Origin: Streptomyces spinosus
Lineage (GTDB): Bacteria; Actinomycetota; Actinomycetes; Streptomycetales; Streptomycetaceae
Assembly (NCBI RefSeq): GCF_020400655.1
Contig: NZ_JAINRC010000028.1
Coordinates: 24,409 to 88,408, forward strand
Length of the DNA stretch: 64,000 nt
Direction of reading: 5' to 3'
Positions 54,453-63,266 of this stretch are shown one piece after another (positions within the stretch are counted from its first letter, which is position 1; each line of letters begins with the position of its first letter). Under the pieces are notes generated by a model. That model did not search any database and was not told the origin of the DNA. It was given only the letters and a program-made list of their open reading frames with translations. Both the position numbers and the translations under genes were made by a program.

Positions 54453-54520
54453 TTGACGGGTGCGATCGGGCTCCTATGATCCGGGATGCTCGATAAATCG
54501 ACCCATGTTCGAAATACCGA
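54453..54520 (+). promoter_or_regulatory. Promoter and operator of the GH43 gene
   Basis: TTGACG (54453-54458), 16 bp, TATGAT (54475-54480). GTTCGAAATACCGA (54507-54520) shares 11 of 14 bases with the site in the divergent GH27 promoter, and TCGATAAATCGA lies at about 54489-54500. One regulator may control both genes. Confidence 0.55.
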
Positions 54521-54569
54521 ACACACTGCACCCGCTCTACGCGAATGAAGCCCGAGGAGGACGCCACAG

Positions 54570-56180
54570 ATGAATATGTCATGGCCTCAACAAAACTTAT
54601 CCCGTCGGCGTGCGCTGACGGCCGCCACCGGCCTGGCCGCCGGCGCCCTCCTGCCCCGTGGAGCCGCCCTCGCCGCCGCCTCCACGTACACGAACCCGGT
54701 GATCTGGCAGGACTTCGCGGACATCGACGTCATCCGGGTCGGCGACACGTACTACGCCTCGGCCTCGACGATGCACTATTCGCCGGGCGCGCCCGTCCTG
54801 CGCTCGTACGACCTGGTGCACTGGGAGATCGCCGGCCACTCGGTGCCCGTGCTCGACTTCGGTGCCAAGTACGACCTGAACGGCTCCCGTGGCTATGTCA
54901 GAGGAATCTGGGCGTCGTCACTGGCCTACCGGCCGAGCAACAGGACCTTCTACTGGCTCGGCCAGATCGACTTCACCCGGACGTACGTCTACACCGCGAC
55001 CGCCGTCGAGGGGCCGTGGAACAGGCTGACGACGATCGCCACGCCCTACTACGACGCGGGGCTGCTCGTCGACACGGACGACTCCCTGTACGTGGCGTAC
55101 GGAAACACCACCATCAGCGTGGCCCAGCTCTCGCCCGACGGCCGCGCCCAGGTCCGCACACAGCAGGTGTTCACGACGCCGTCGAGCGTCGGCACCCTCG
55201 AAGGCTCACGGTTCTACAAGATCAACGGGCAGTACTACATCTTCCTGACCCGCCCCGCGAACGGTCAGTACGTCCTGAAGTCGTCCGGCGGCCCCTTCGG
55301 CCCCTACACGATGCGACAGGTCCTGCTCGACCTGCGTGGGCCGATCCCCGGAGGCGGCGTCCCGCACCAGGGCGGGCTGGTGCAGACGCAGAGCGGCGCC
55401 TGGTACTACCTGGCCTTCGTGGACGCCTATCCCGGCGGCCGGATGCCCGCGCTGGCCCCCGTCACCTGGACCTCGGACGGCTGGCCCGTCGTACAACTCG
55501 TCGACGGCGCGTGGGGCACCTCGTACCCCAGCCCCGCCGTGCCCCCTCCGCCCCGTCAGGTCACCCCCATGACCGGCGTCGACACCTTCGACGGTACGAC
55601 CCTCAAGCCGAGATGGGAGTGGAACCACAACCCGGACAACACCAAGTGGTCGGTCGGCGACGGGCTGACCCTCCGGACCGCCACCGTCACCAACGACCTG
55701 TACTGGGCCCGCAACACCCTCACGCACCGCATCCAGGGTCCCACCTCCACGGCCACCGTCCAGCTCGACCACTCCGCGATGCGGGACGGCGACCGCGCCG
55801 GCCTCGCACTGCTGCGGGACGCCTCCGCGTGGATCGGTGTCAAACGCGACGGCGGCGTGACACGGGTGGTGATGGTCACCGGGCTGACCATGGACACCAA
55901 CTGGAACACCACCGGCACCGGCTCCGAGGTCGCGAGCGCGCCCGTCTCCGGTGGCCGCGTCTGGCTGCGCGCGACCGCGGACATCCGCCCCGGCGCACCA
56001 CGCCCCGGCACCTTCTCCTACAGCACCGACGGCACCACCTTCACCCGCCTCGGGCCCGCCTTCTCCATGGGCAACGACTGGCGGTTCTTCATGGGCTACC
56101 GATTCGCCCTCTTCAACCACGCCACGCAGGCGCTCGGCGGCGCTGTCCGCGTCACGCGGTTCGAGCTGTCCACGCCCTGA
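54570..56180 (+). CDS. GH43 family glycosidase (xylosidase/arabinofuranosidase type)
   Basis: 536-aa secreted enzyme with a Tat-type signal peptide (SRRRALTAATGLAAGALL). GH43 five-bladed propeller: catalytic-base Asp in WQDFADIDVIRVGDTYY, pKa-modulating Asp in PYYDAGLLVDTDD, acid Glu in LEGSRFYKINGQYY. From about residue 340 a C-terminal beta-sandwich of the GH43_C2/laminin-like type follows (WEWNHNPDNTKWSV). This two-domain form fits subfamily-12-like enzymes that cut xylo- or arabino-oligosaccharides. GAGGAGG precedes the ATG. Divergent from the GH27 gene with shared operator-like motifs. Confidence 0.92.
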   Translation: MNMSWPQQNLSRRRALTAATGLAAGALLPRGAALAAASTYTNPVIWQDFADIDVIRVGDTYYASASTMHYSPGAPVLRSYDLVHWEIAGHSVPVLDFGAKYDLNGSRGYVRGIWASSLAYRPSNRTFYWLGQIDFTRTYVYTATAVEGPWNRLTTIATPYYDAGLLVDTDDSLYVAYGNTTISVAQLSPDGRAQVRTQQVFTTPSSVGTLEGSRFYKINGQYYIFLTRPANGQYVLKSSGGPFGPYTMRQVLLDLRGPIPGGGVPHQGGLVQTQSGAWYYLAFVDAYPGGRMPALAPVTWTSDGWPVVQLVDGAWGTSYPSPAVPPPPRQVTPMTGVDTFDGTTLKPRWEWNHNPDNTKWSVGDGLTLRTATVTNDLYWARNTLTHRIQGPTSTATVQLDHSAMRDGDRAGLALLRDASAWIGVKRDGGVTRVVMVTGLTMDTNWNTTGTGSEVASAPVSGGRVWLRATADIRPGAPRPGTFSYSTDGTTFTRLGPAFSMGNDWRFFMGYRFALFNHATQALGGAVRVTRFELSTP

Positions 56181-56257
56181 ACCGGTCCACCGGTCGCACC
56201 CCCCAGCCACCTGCTCACACCCGGGGCCACGGCTCCTGCCGGGGCCCGCCTCAGCCG

Positions 56258-57271
56258 TCAGGCACTGGAACGGACGACCAGGTGGGTCGGCAGGATCAGC
56301 GCGGTGGGGTCCTGCCCGTTGACCAGGGCGACCAGCATGCGCGCCATCTCCCGGCCCAGAGCCTCTATGGGCTGATGGACGGTGGTGAGCGGCGGATCGG
56401 TGATCCGGGAGACGCTCAGGTCGTCGAATCCGACCACGGCGACGTCGGCGGGGACCCGCCGGCCGGCCTTCCGCAGCGTGCGCAGGGCTCCCACCGCCAT
56501 GTTGTCGCCTGCTGCGAACACCCCCTCCACCCCAGGGCGGTCCGCCAGCAGTGTGGCCATGGCGGCGGCTCCGCTGTGCTCGGTGAAGTCCCCCTCCTGC
56601 GGCGGCAACGGGTCGAGGCCGGCGGCGAGCATGGCGTCCCGGTAGCCGCGGTACCGGGCACGCCCGGCCTCGGTGTCCAGCCGCCCGCAGATCGCGGCCA
56701 CACGAGTCAGGCCGCGTGAGAGCAGGTGCTCGGTCGCCTTGCGCGCCCCGCCGACATTGTCGACATCGACGTACCACCGGGGGGTCGTACGGACCGGGCG
56801 TCCGCCGAACACGACGGGCATCTGCGCCTTCTCGGCCACCCGGGTCAGCGGATCGTCCTCGCGCAGCGCCATCAGCATGGCGCCGTCGGCGCCCCTGGAG
56901 CGGAGGAGTTCCGCAACCCGCTTGCGGCCGCGGTCGGAAGCGGCCAGGCACAGCATCAGATGCAGGTCCGCCTCCTCAAGAGCGGCCGACGCTCCCACGA
57001 TGACCTGGGCGAAGAAGGGATCGGCGAAGATCGACGGATCTTCTCCGCAGACGACCAGGGCGGCGGCTCCCGTCTGCCGGGTGGCCAGGGCGCGGGCGGA
57101 CGGGTTGGGGACGTAACCGAGTTGCCGGACGGCCCGTTCGACGGCTTCACGTTTGGCGCGGCTGACGTGCGGAGCGTTGTTGAGGGCGCGGGAGGCCACA
57201 GAGCGGGAGACGCCGGCGCGTTCGGCCACCTCGTCGAGCGTCGGCTGCCGACGCGGCGCATCTTCTGCCAT
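56258..57271 (-). CDS. LacI family regulator, probably CebR-like
   Basis: 337-aa LacI/GalR repressor. N-terminal HTH PTLDEVAERAGVSRSVASRA, NNAPHVSRAKREAVERAV, hinge GYVPNPSARALATRQTG; effector domain VFAAGDNMAVGALRTL and VAVVGFDDLSVSRITDPPL. ATG 57271 is favoured over GTG 57289. Three CebR-type boxes lie between it and the divergent GH6 gene, the nearest 47 bp from its start, so it probably represses itself and the cellulases and is released by a cello-oligosaccharide. Assignment as CebR rests on the boxes, not on the protein alone. Confidence 0.9.
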   Translation of the reverse strand: MAEDAPRRQPTLDEVAERAGVSRSVASRALNNAPHVSRAKREAVERAVRQLGYVPNPSARALATRQTGAAALVVCGEDPSIFADPFFAQVIVGASAALEEADLHLMLCLAASDRGRKRVAELLRSRGADGAMLMALREDDPLTRVAEKAQMPVVFGGRPVRTTPRWYVDVDNVGGARKATEHLLSRGLTRVAAICGRLDTEAGRARYRGYRDAMLAAGLDPLPPQEGDFTEHSGAAAMATLLADRPGVEGVFAAGDNMAVGALRTLRKAGRRVPADVAVVGFDDLSVSRITDPPLTTVHQPIEALGREMARMLVALVNGQDPTALILPTHLVVRSSA

Positions 57272-57317
57272 GAGCCGGGAGTCTGTCACAGGTCAGCGGG
57301 CACATGGTGGCGTCGGC

Positions 57318-57445
57318 TGGGAGCGCTTCCAGCTCATGGTCTCCGTGCGTCTCCCACTGCGGTCGAGGTCGAGTCCTGCGCCGACTATTGACAGCTCAAT
57401 CAGCCCACCCCACGATTGGGACCGCTTCCAGTGGGAGCGCTCCCA
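57318..57445 (+). promoter_or_regulatory. GH6 promoter with three CebR-type boxes
   Basis: TGGGAGCGCTTCCA (57318-57331), TGGGACCGCTTCCA (57417-57430) and the perfect CebR box TGGGAGCGCTCCCA (57432-57445). TTGACA (57388-57393), 17 bp, CACGAT (57411-57416) forms a promoter; the last two boxes start right after its -10, where a repressor would block initiation. Confidence 0.85.
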
Positions 57446-57483
57446 ATGCACTCGAGTCCCGCTCAGGAAATCGAGGTACAGCC

Positions 57484-58449
57484 ATGCGTCGCAGCATGCG
57501 AATACTGGTGGCGGCCCTCTTCGCCCTGCCGTCCGCGCTCGCCCTCGCACCGTCCGCCCACGCGGCCGACCCGACCACCATGACCAGCGGGTTCTACGTC
57601 GACCCCGACTCCAGCGCCAAGCGGTGGGTGGCCGCCAACCCCGGCGACGGCCGGGCACCCGCGATCAACGCCTCCATCGCCAACACCCCGATGGCCCGCT
57701 GGTTCGGCTCCTGGAGCGGCACCATCGGCACGGCCACGGGGGCGTACGCCGGAGCGGCGGACTACTCCGACAAGCTGCCCGTCCTCGTCGCCTACAACAT
57801 CTACAACCGTGACTACTGCGGCGGGCACTCCGCGGGCGGGGCCGCCTCGCCGTCCGCCTACGCGAACTGGATCGCCCAGTTCGCCGGCGGGATCGCGGGC
57901 CGCCCGGCGGTCGTCATCCTCGAACCGGACTCCCTCGGGGACTACGACTGCATGACCCAGGCCCAGATCGACGAGCGCGAGGCCATGCTCACCAACGCCC
58001 TCGCCCAGTTCAGCCGCCAGGCCCCCAACACCTGGGTCTACATGGACGCCGGCAACCCGGGTTGGGTCAGTCCGGCGACCATGGCCAAGCGCCTGCACGA
58101 AGCCGGCCTCCGGCAGGCCCACGGCTTCTCGCTCAACGTCTCCAACTACTTCACGACCGCCGAGAACACCGCCTTCGGCAACGCCGTCAACAGCGAGCTC
58201 AGTGCCCGCTACGGCTACACCAAACCGTTCGTCGTGGACACCAGCCGCAACGGCAACGGCTCCAACGGCCAGTGGTGCAACCCCGCCGGCCGCCGCACCG
58301 GCACACCCACCCGGACGGGCGGAGGCGCCGAGATGCTGCTGTGGATCAAGACACCGGGCGAGTCCGACGGCAACTGCGGCGTCGGAGCCGGCTCCACGGC
58401 CGGGCAGTTCCTCCCCGAGGTCGCCTACAAAATGATCTACGGCTACTGA
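57484..58449 (+). CDS. GH6 family endoglucanase
   Basis: 321-aa secreted cellulase, inverting beta-1,4-glucanase. Signal peptide RILVAALFALPSALALAPSAHA; catalytic barrel with FYVDPDSSAKRW, VLVAYNIYNRDYCGGHSAGG, proton-donor Asp in VILEPDSLGDYDC, SLNVSNYFTTAENT, VVDTSRNGNGSNG and CNPAGR. No cellulose-binding module, so it is shorter than many Streptomyces GH6 endoglucanases. ATG 57484 has GAGG about 8 nt upstream. Its promoter carries CebR-type boxes; a second GH6 gene follows after 91 bp and may share the transcript. Confidence 0.95.
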   Translation: MRRSMRILVAALFALPSALALAPSAHAADPTTMTSGFYVDPDSSAKRWVAANPGDGRAPAINASIANTPMARWFGSWSGTIGTATGAYAGAADYSDKLPVLVAYNIYNRDYCGGHSAGGAASPSAYANWIAQFAGGIAGRPAVVILEPDSLGDYDCMTQAQIDEREAMLTNALAQFSRQAPNTWVYMDAGNPGWVSPATMAKRLHEAGLRQAHGFSLNVSNYFTTAENTAFGNAVNSELSARYGYTKPFVVDTSRNGNGSNGQWCNPAGRRTGTPTRTGGGAEMLLWIKTPGESDGNCGVGAGSTAGQFLPEVAYKMIYGY

Positions 58450-58540
58450 TCCGGAACTCCCGCCGCCTTCACGGACGCATCGGCAGTCCACCCGGCCGGC
58501 GGGCATCCGCCTCCACCACCCCATCGACCAGGAAGCAACC

Positions 58541-59815
58541 ATGAATCCACGCAGCCTTCGGCGCCGCGCGGCCGTCGTCGTCGCGACCCTCACCGCAGGC
58601 GCCGCTCTGACCGCGACGCAGGCACAGGCCACACCCACGCAGGACGTGATCACCCCGGCCACGAAGTTCTACGTGGACCCGCACAGCAAGGCCGCGCGGC
58701 AGGCCCTCGCGGACTTCGCAAACGGCGACACCCTGAACGCCGTGAACATGGCCGAACTCGCCAGCTGGCCGCAGGCCGAATGGTTCACCGAGGGCACGCC
58801 CGACGAGGTGCGCGGCAAGGTCGGCACACTCGTCCACCGTGCCCGCGCCGTGGGCCGGACCCCGGTCCTGGTCGCCTACAACGTCCCGGGCCGCGACTGC
58901 ACGCAGTACTCCAGTGGCGGAGCCGCGTCCTCCGCCGCCTACCGGCAATGGATCGATGCCTTCGCCGCCGGTATCGGCACCGGCAAGGCGGTGGTCGTCG
59001 TCGAACCCGACGGCACGGCCCTCCTCCCCAAGGACTGCGGGCCCACCGCCGACCCGACAGGCGAACTCACCGCCGCCCGCGTCGCCGACCTCGCCTACGC
59101 CGTGAAGACCCTGAAGGCCAGGCCGCGCACCGCGGTCTACCTGGACGCGGGGAACGTCCAGTGGCGGCCCGTCGGTGAGATCGCCCAGCGGCTGCTGGAC
59201 GCCGGGGTCCGCCACAGTGACGGCTTCGCCCTGAACGTGTCCAACACCCACCCCACCGACCACAACGCCAGATACGGCACCTGGATCGCCAAGTGCATGT
59301 GGTTCGCCACCGAAGGACCCGAGGAGGCGCGTGGCCACGCCGAGCGGTGCGCCGACCAGTACTACTCGGCGGCCGCCCCCAACGACGGCACCCCCGGCGA
59401 CGCGGTCTCCTCCGCCGATCCCGCCACCTGGCGGTGGACCGACGCCTGGTACGACCAGAACGTGGGCACTCCACCGGCCGACCGGCTGCGTCACTTCGTG
59501 ATCGACACCAGCCGCAACGGCCAGGGCGCCTGGACCCCGGAGCCGGGCAAGTACACCGGGGATCCGGAGGCCTGGTGCAACGCACCCGGCCGCGGTCTCG
59601 GCCCGCGCCCCACCGCCGACACCGGCGTCCCCCTCGTCGACGCCTACCTGTGGATCAAGGTCCCCGGTGAGTCCGACGGCAGCTGCACACGCAACACCGG
59701 CGGCACCGTCGACCCCGAGTACGGCATCGTCGACCCGCCCGCCGGCACCTGGTGGCCCGACCAGGCCCACACCCTGGCCCGCAAGGCGGCACCGCGCCTG
59801 ACCTTCAACCACTGA
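58541..59815 (+). CDS. GH6 family glycoside hydrolase, second copy
   Basis: 424-aa secreted GH6 protein. Signal peptide VVVATLTAGAALTATQAQA; catalytic features FYVDPHSKAARQAL, VLVAYNVPGRDCTQYSSGG, proton-donor Asp in VVVEPDGTALL (the usual Ser-Leu after Asp is changed), GFALNVSNTHPTDHN, FVIDTSRNGQGAW, CNAPGRGLG and LWIKVPGESDG. An insertion around FATEGPEEARGHAERCADQY is absent from the first copy. No binding module. Only about half the motifs match the first copy closely, so it is an old paralogue rather than a recent duplicate; it may differ in substrate or mode of attack. Confidence 0.93.
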   Translation: MNPRSLRRRAAVVVATLTAGAALTATQAQATPTQDVITPATKFYVDPHSKAARQALADFANGDTLNAVNMAELASWPQAEWFTEGTPDEVRGKVGTLVHRARAVGRTPVLVAYNVPGRDCTQYSSGGAASSAAYRQWIDAFAAGIGTGKAVVVVEPDGTALLPKDCGPTADPTGELTAARVADLAYAVKTLKARPRTAVYLDAGNVQWRPVGEIAQRLLDAGVRHSDGFALNVSNTHPTDHNARYGTWIAKCMWFATEGPEEARGHAERCADQYYSAAAPNDGTPGDAVSSADPATWRWTDAWYDQNVGTPPADRLRHFVIDTSRNGQGAWTPEPGKYTGDPEAWCNAPGRGLGPRPTADTGVPLVDAYLWIKVPGESDGSCTRNTGGTVDPEYGIVDPPAGTWWPDQAHTLARKAAPRLTFNH

Positions 59816-60039
59816 GCGGACCGAGGCTGCGAGCCGTCCTGCGGCTCCTGGGCCCCGCACCCCGCGTACGGTCGCGTTACGGCCCGTCAGGAGCTGCCGA
59901 TGAGCGCGCAGCCCGATGCCCCCCGCCCCGCCGGTCCCGGCCGCCCTCGCCCCGCTGGCCGCGGGGGCGGCGGGCGACTCGCCGTGCCATTGCGCCGAGG
60001 AACGGGCGCCGGCTCCGTGGAACCCCGGGACGTGAGCGA

Positions 60040-60078
60040 GCCGGTGGGGCGGGAGCCGTTCGGGCCCGCCCCACCGGC
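60040..60078. terminator. Bidirectional terminator between GH6 and subtilase genes
   Basis: GCCGGTGGGGCGGG (60040-60053) and its complement (60065-60078), 14-bp stem, 11-nt loop, between converging genes and 36 bp from the subtilase stop. The other 250 bases of this gap show nothing else. Confidence 0.8.
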
Positions 60079-60113
60079 CACTCGGGAGCCACGGCCCCCG
60101 GGGGATTACCGCG

Positions 60114-63100
60114 TCACTCCCAGGAGTCCTTGTTCGTGGACACCAACTGACCCGGGATCACCTGCCCCTCGGTGCCCAGTTCGGTGTACGCCCAGTACTC
60201 GACGCCGGGCTTCAGCGGAGCCTTCGGCCGCAGTTTGTACTGCGGTGTCGTGCCGCGCTCCACCGCGGCCGGCAGTTCCAGCGTCGCCTGCTCGTAGTGG
60301 CCCTTGCGGCTGAGGACGACGTGCCCGAGCCGGTAGTCGACGACCGGGCTACGGGAGTCCTGTGCGAAGACGTACGCCGTGTACGTGCCCGCTTCCGGCA
60401 TGAAGACCCAGGCCCGCTCGGAGCTGCTCCAACTGGCGGCGCTGCGGTAGACCAGCTTGTCGCCCTTGTACAGCCAGAGATCGAGGTTGGTGTCCGGGTC
60501 GTCGGTCGCGGTATCCACGACGATCCCGGCGCTGCCCGCCGGCACCTTGAAGGAGTGCGCCTGCACCCCGAGGGCCTTCCGGTCGAAGACCCCGCCGCTG
60601 ACCCCGGTCCGCATCGAGTACGACTCCCGCTGCATGGCGGCGTAGCCGGTCGAGTGGCCGGAGACCGGGCCGGTGAAGCCCGGCTCGAACATGCCGTAGG
60701 TGCCGTCGGCGAGCCGGCCGAACTCCTCCAGGTTGTCGTCGTACTGCCGGGGCGAGATGCCCCACGGGCGCGCGGCGACCGGAATCCTTACCCGGTGGGC
60801 GGTGCCACGCCAGGTGATCGCGCCGGTGACGTAGCGGTCCCACGGTGCGCTGCCGCGCCGCAGCGTGATGGTGACCGAGGCGGTCTCACCCGGTGCCACC
60901 GTCACCGTCGCCGGTGCGACGCTCACCCGCATGCCCTCCAGCCCGCTGGTCGAGGCATGGTACGTCTCCCGCTTGCCGCCGACGTTGGTCAGCTTGCGGG
61001 TCAGCACCACCGGCTTGGTGCCGTCGTAATCACGCAGCCCGATCGACGGCAGGTTCAGCTCGCGGCCGTCGGGCTGAGCCGCTTCGCTGAAAGCGGTCAG
61101 ACTCCTGGCGTCCGGCTCGATGACCAGTCCCGGATCGGCGGCCCGCTCCAGCGACGGCAGTCCGCTGCCCTGGGCCAGCGGGCCGGCGTCGCCCACGCTG
61201 CCGGCCGTGGTGTGCAACGCCGAGGCGACCGCGCCGGGCGACCAGCCGGGATGCTCGGCCCGCAGGACCGCGGCCTCACCGGCCACGTGCGGGGTAGCCA
61301 TCGAGGTACCCGAGTACGCGTCGTACTGCCGGCCGAAGTTTCCCGGCGGGGAGACGGCCGCGATGATGTCGCTGCCGGGGGCGACCAGGTCGGGCTTCAT
61401 CAGCCCGGGGTGCGTCTTGTCCGGCCCCGTCGCAGAGTAGTCCGCGATGGTCGGCGCCCCCGCGGCACCGGAGCCGTGGCCGCTCGAAGTGAGCCGTGCG
61501 GTGCCGTCGTCCGGGTGCCTCATCAGGTAGTTGAAGATCTTGCCGGCCTGGTCCCTGGTGTTCAGATAGAGCACCGGGAAGTCGTAGATGCTGTTGACCC
61601 GGAAGTTGCCGTTGGGGTCGAAGAGGACCATGGCCGCCGCGTGCTTGGCTTTGAGCTCCTCCACCGCGGCGTAGGGGCTGTCCAGGGCGCAGGCGACCAC
61701 CTTGCCCTTCACCTTCGCCGGGTCCAGGCTGCCGGGCTCGCAGTACGCCGAGCCCTCCTCCAGTGTGCCGGCCTGTTCGCCGAAGACCAGCGGCAGGGAC
61801 CGGCCGCCGGGGAGCACGTCCAGCGAGGCGCCGGTGATCGAGGTGCCGTCGCCGAGCCGGACGGTTCCCTCGTTCACGTGGGTCACCGCCGCGCCGACTG
61901 TGGTGACCCACGGCTGGGTGTTGCTGACCGCGCCGCTGAAGCCGGAGTTGCCGGCCGCGGCCGTGACGAAGACTCCGGCCAGCGTGGCGTTGAGGAAGGC
62001 CTGGCCGATCGGGGTGTTGGGCTCGCTGTCCCCGAACTGCGTTCCGATCGAGTAGTTGAGTACCTGTACGCCGTCGGCGACCGCGGCGTCGATGCCCGCG
62101 ATGATGTCGGCGTCGTATCCCGAGCCGCCCCACAGGACCTTGTAGACGGCGATCCGCGCGTCCGGGGCAACACCGGAGACCGAACCGAAGTTCCGCCCCG
62201 AGATGGTGACGTTGTCGACGGGCAGGCCGGCCGCGGTGGACGCCGTGTGCGTGCCGTGCCCGACCATGTCCCGGGGAGAGAGCACCTCACCCTCGGGGAG
62301 CGTGCCGCCCGACACCGCGAGGAAGGTGTCGGCGAAGTACCGGGCGCCGACGATCTTGCCGTTGCAGTGCTGGGCGGCGAAGGTGTAGCCGGTCTGGCAG
62401 GTGCCGTGCCAGCCCGCCGGGGCCGTCGGTATCTGCTTGGCGAACGACGGGCTCTCCGGCCAGATCCCGGTGTCCAGGACGCCGATCACGACCCCGGCGC
62501 CGGTGCTCTTGCCCGGCTTCCGCGCGGCGGACCCCTGCGCGCCGGCCGCCGGCGAGCCGGTTGCCCGGGCGCCGGTGGCGGACGCCCCGGTCCTCGCCGC
62601 TCCGGCGGTGCCCGTCGCCGTGCCGTTCGTCGGCTGCGGTGTGGTGCCACCGACAGACGCGCTGGTACCGACCACCTGGGACTCGGTGACCGAGCGGACC
62701 CGCTTGTCCGCCTTCAGTTCCTCGACCTGAGCAGCGGTCAGCGTGGCGGAGAATCCGTTGAAGGCCGTGGTGTACACCTCGTCGACCGTGATGCCGGCTG
62801 CTTCGGCCACCGCCGTCCGCCGGGTACCGAGGTGCTTCCGGTACGCCTTCGCCGCCCCCGACTGCGGTTCCAGCGGCTCGCCCGGTGCCGGGCGGGTCCG
62901 GGCCAGGCCCGAGAGCCGGCCCGTGTACGTGGCCACAGGTTCCTCGGCGAGCTGCACGATGTACGGAGCGCGGCCGGAGGGCTTTTCCTGGTGTCCCGTC
63001 TCGGACTTACCGGTCTGGCGCGGTCCGAACCGGCCGGCGCCCCCGGTCAGGTCGACCCTGTCTCCGCCGGGTCGCAGTCCAGAGCTGACACCGCTTCCCG

Positions 63101-63227
63101 CCGAGGTGTCCGGCTCGGCGGCTGCCGCCGTTGCCGTACCCCCGGTGGCGACCGTGCCGCCGGCCAGGACGAAGGCCAACAGGGGTATGGCCAGCCTCCG
63201 TCGCCGGGTTCGTCTGCTCGTAGCCAC
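60114..63227 (-). CDS. Large secreted S8 serine peptidase, cucumisin-like
   Basis: 1037-aa extracellular subtilase. Signal peptide RRLAIPLLAFVLAGGTVAT...ATA; I9-type propeptide (YIVQLAEEPVATYTGRLSG, FNGFSATLTAAQVEELKAD); an Ala/Gly/Thr linker near residue 200; catalytic Asp in IGVLDTGIWPESPSF, His in MVGHGTHTASTAAG, oxyanion Asn in AAAGNSGFSG, Ser in YSGTSMATPHVAG. A PA domain (GKVVACALDSPY...AAMVLFDPNG) is inserted before the Ser, and Fn3-like and PPC-like domains follow, as in plant cucumisin-type proteases. AAGGAG precedes GTG 63227. A CebR-type box lies 26 bp upstream of the start. Confidence 0.94.
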   Translation of the reverse strand: MATSRRTRRRRLAIPLLAFVLAGGTVATGGTATAAAAEPDTSAGSGVSSGLRPGGDRVDLTGGAGRFGPRQTGKSETGHQEKPSGRAPYIVQLAEEPVATYTGRLSGLARTRPAPGEPLEPQSGAAKAYRKHLGTRRTAVAEAAGITVDEVYTTAFNGFSATLTAAQVEELKADKRVRSVTESQVVGTSASVGGTTPQPTNGTATGTAGAARTGASATGARATGSPAAGAQGSAARKPGKSTGAGVVIGVLDTGIWPESPSFAKQIPTAPAGWHGTCQTGYTFAAQHCNGKIVGARYFADTFLAVSGGTLPEGEVLSPRDMVGHGTHTASTAAGLPVDNVTISGRNFGSVSGVAPDARIAVYKVLWGGSGYDADIIAGIDAAVADGVQVLNYSIGTQFGDSEPNTPIGQAFLNATLAGVFVTAAAGNSGFSGAVSNTQPWVTTVGAAVTHVNEGTVRLGDGTSITGASLDVLPGGRSLPLVFGEQAGTLEEGSAYCEPGSLDPAKVKGKVVACALDSPYAAVEELKAKHAAAMVLFDPNGNFRVNSIYDFPVLYLNTRDQAGKIFNYLMRHPDDGTARLTSSGHGSGAAGAPTIADYSATGPDKTHPGLMKPDLVAPGSDIIAAVSPPGNFGRQYDAYSGTSMATPHVAGEAAVLRAEHPGWSPGAVASALHTTAGSVGDAGPLAQGSGLPSLERAADPGLVIEPDARSLTAFSEAAQPDGRELNLPSIGLRDYDGTKPVVLTRKLTNVGGKRETYHASTSGLEGMRVSVAPATVTVAPGETASVTITLRRGSAPWDRYVTGAITWRGTAHRVRIPVAARPWGISPRQYDDNLEEFGRLADGTYGMFEPGFTGPVSGHSTGYAAMQRESYSMRTGVSGGVFDRKALGVQAHSFKVPAGSAGIVVDTATDDPDTNLDLWLYKGDKLVYRSAASWSSSERAWVFMPEAGTYTAYVFAQDSRSPVVDYRLGHVVLSRKGHYEQATLELPAAVERGTTPQYKLRPKAPLKPGVEYWAYTELGTEGQVIPGQLVSTNKDSWE

Positions 63228-63252
63228 GAGACTCCTTCCAGTCGCTCCCTGA

Positions 63253-63266
63253 TGGGAGCGGTCCCA
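63253..63266 (-). promoter_or_regulatory. CebR-like box upstream of the subtilase gene
   Basis: TGGGAGCGGTCCCA on the plus strand (TGGGACCGCTCCCA on the minus), one base from the perfect CebR box and 13/14 identical to the site at 57417. It lies just downstream of a weak TAGGTT -10 candidate on the minus strand. Confidence 0.6.
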
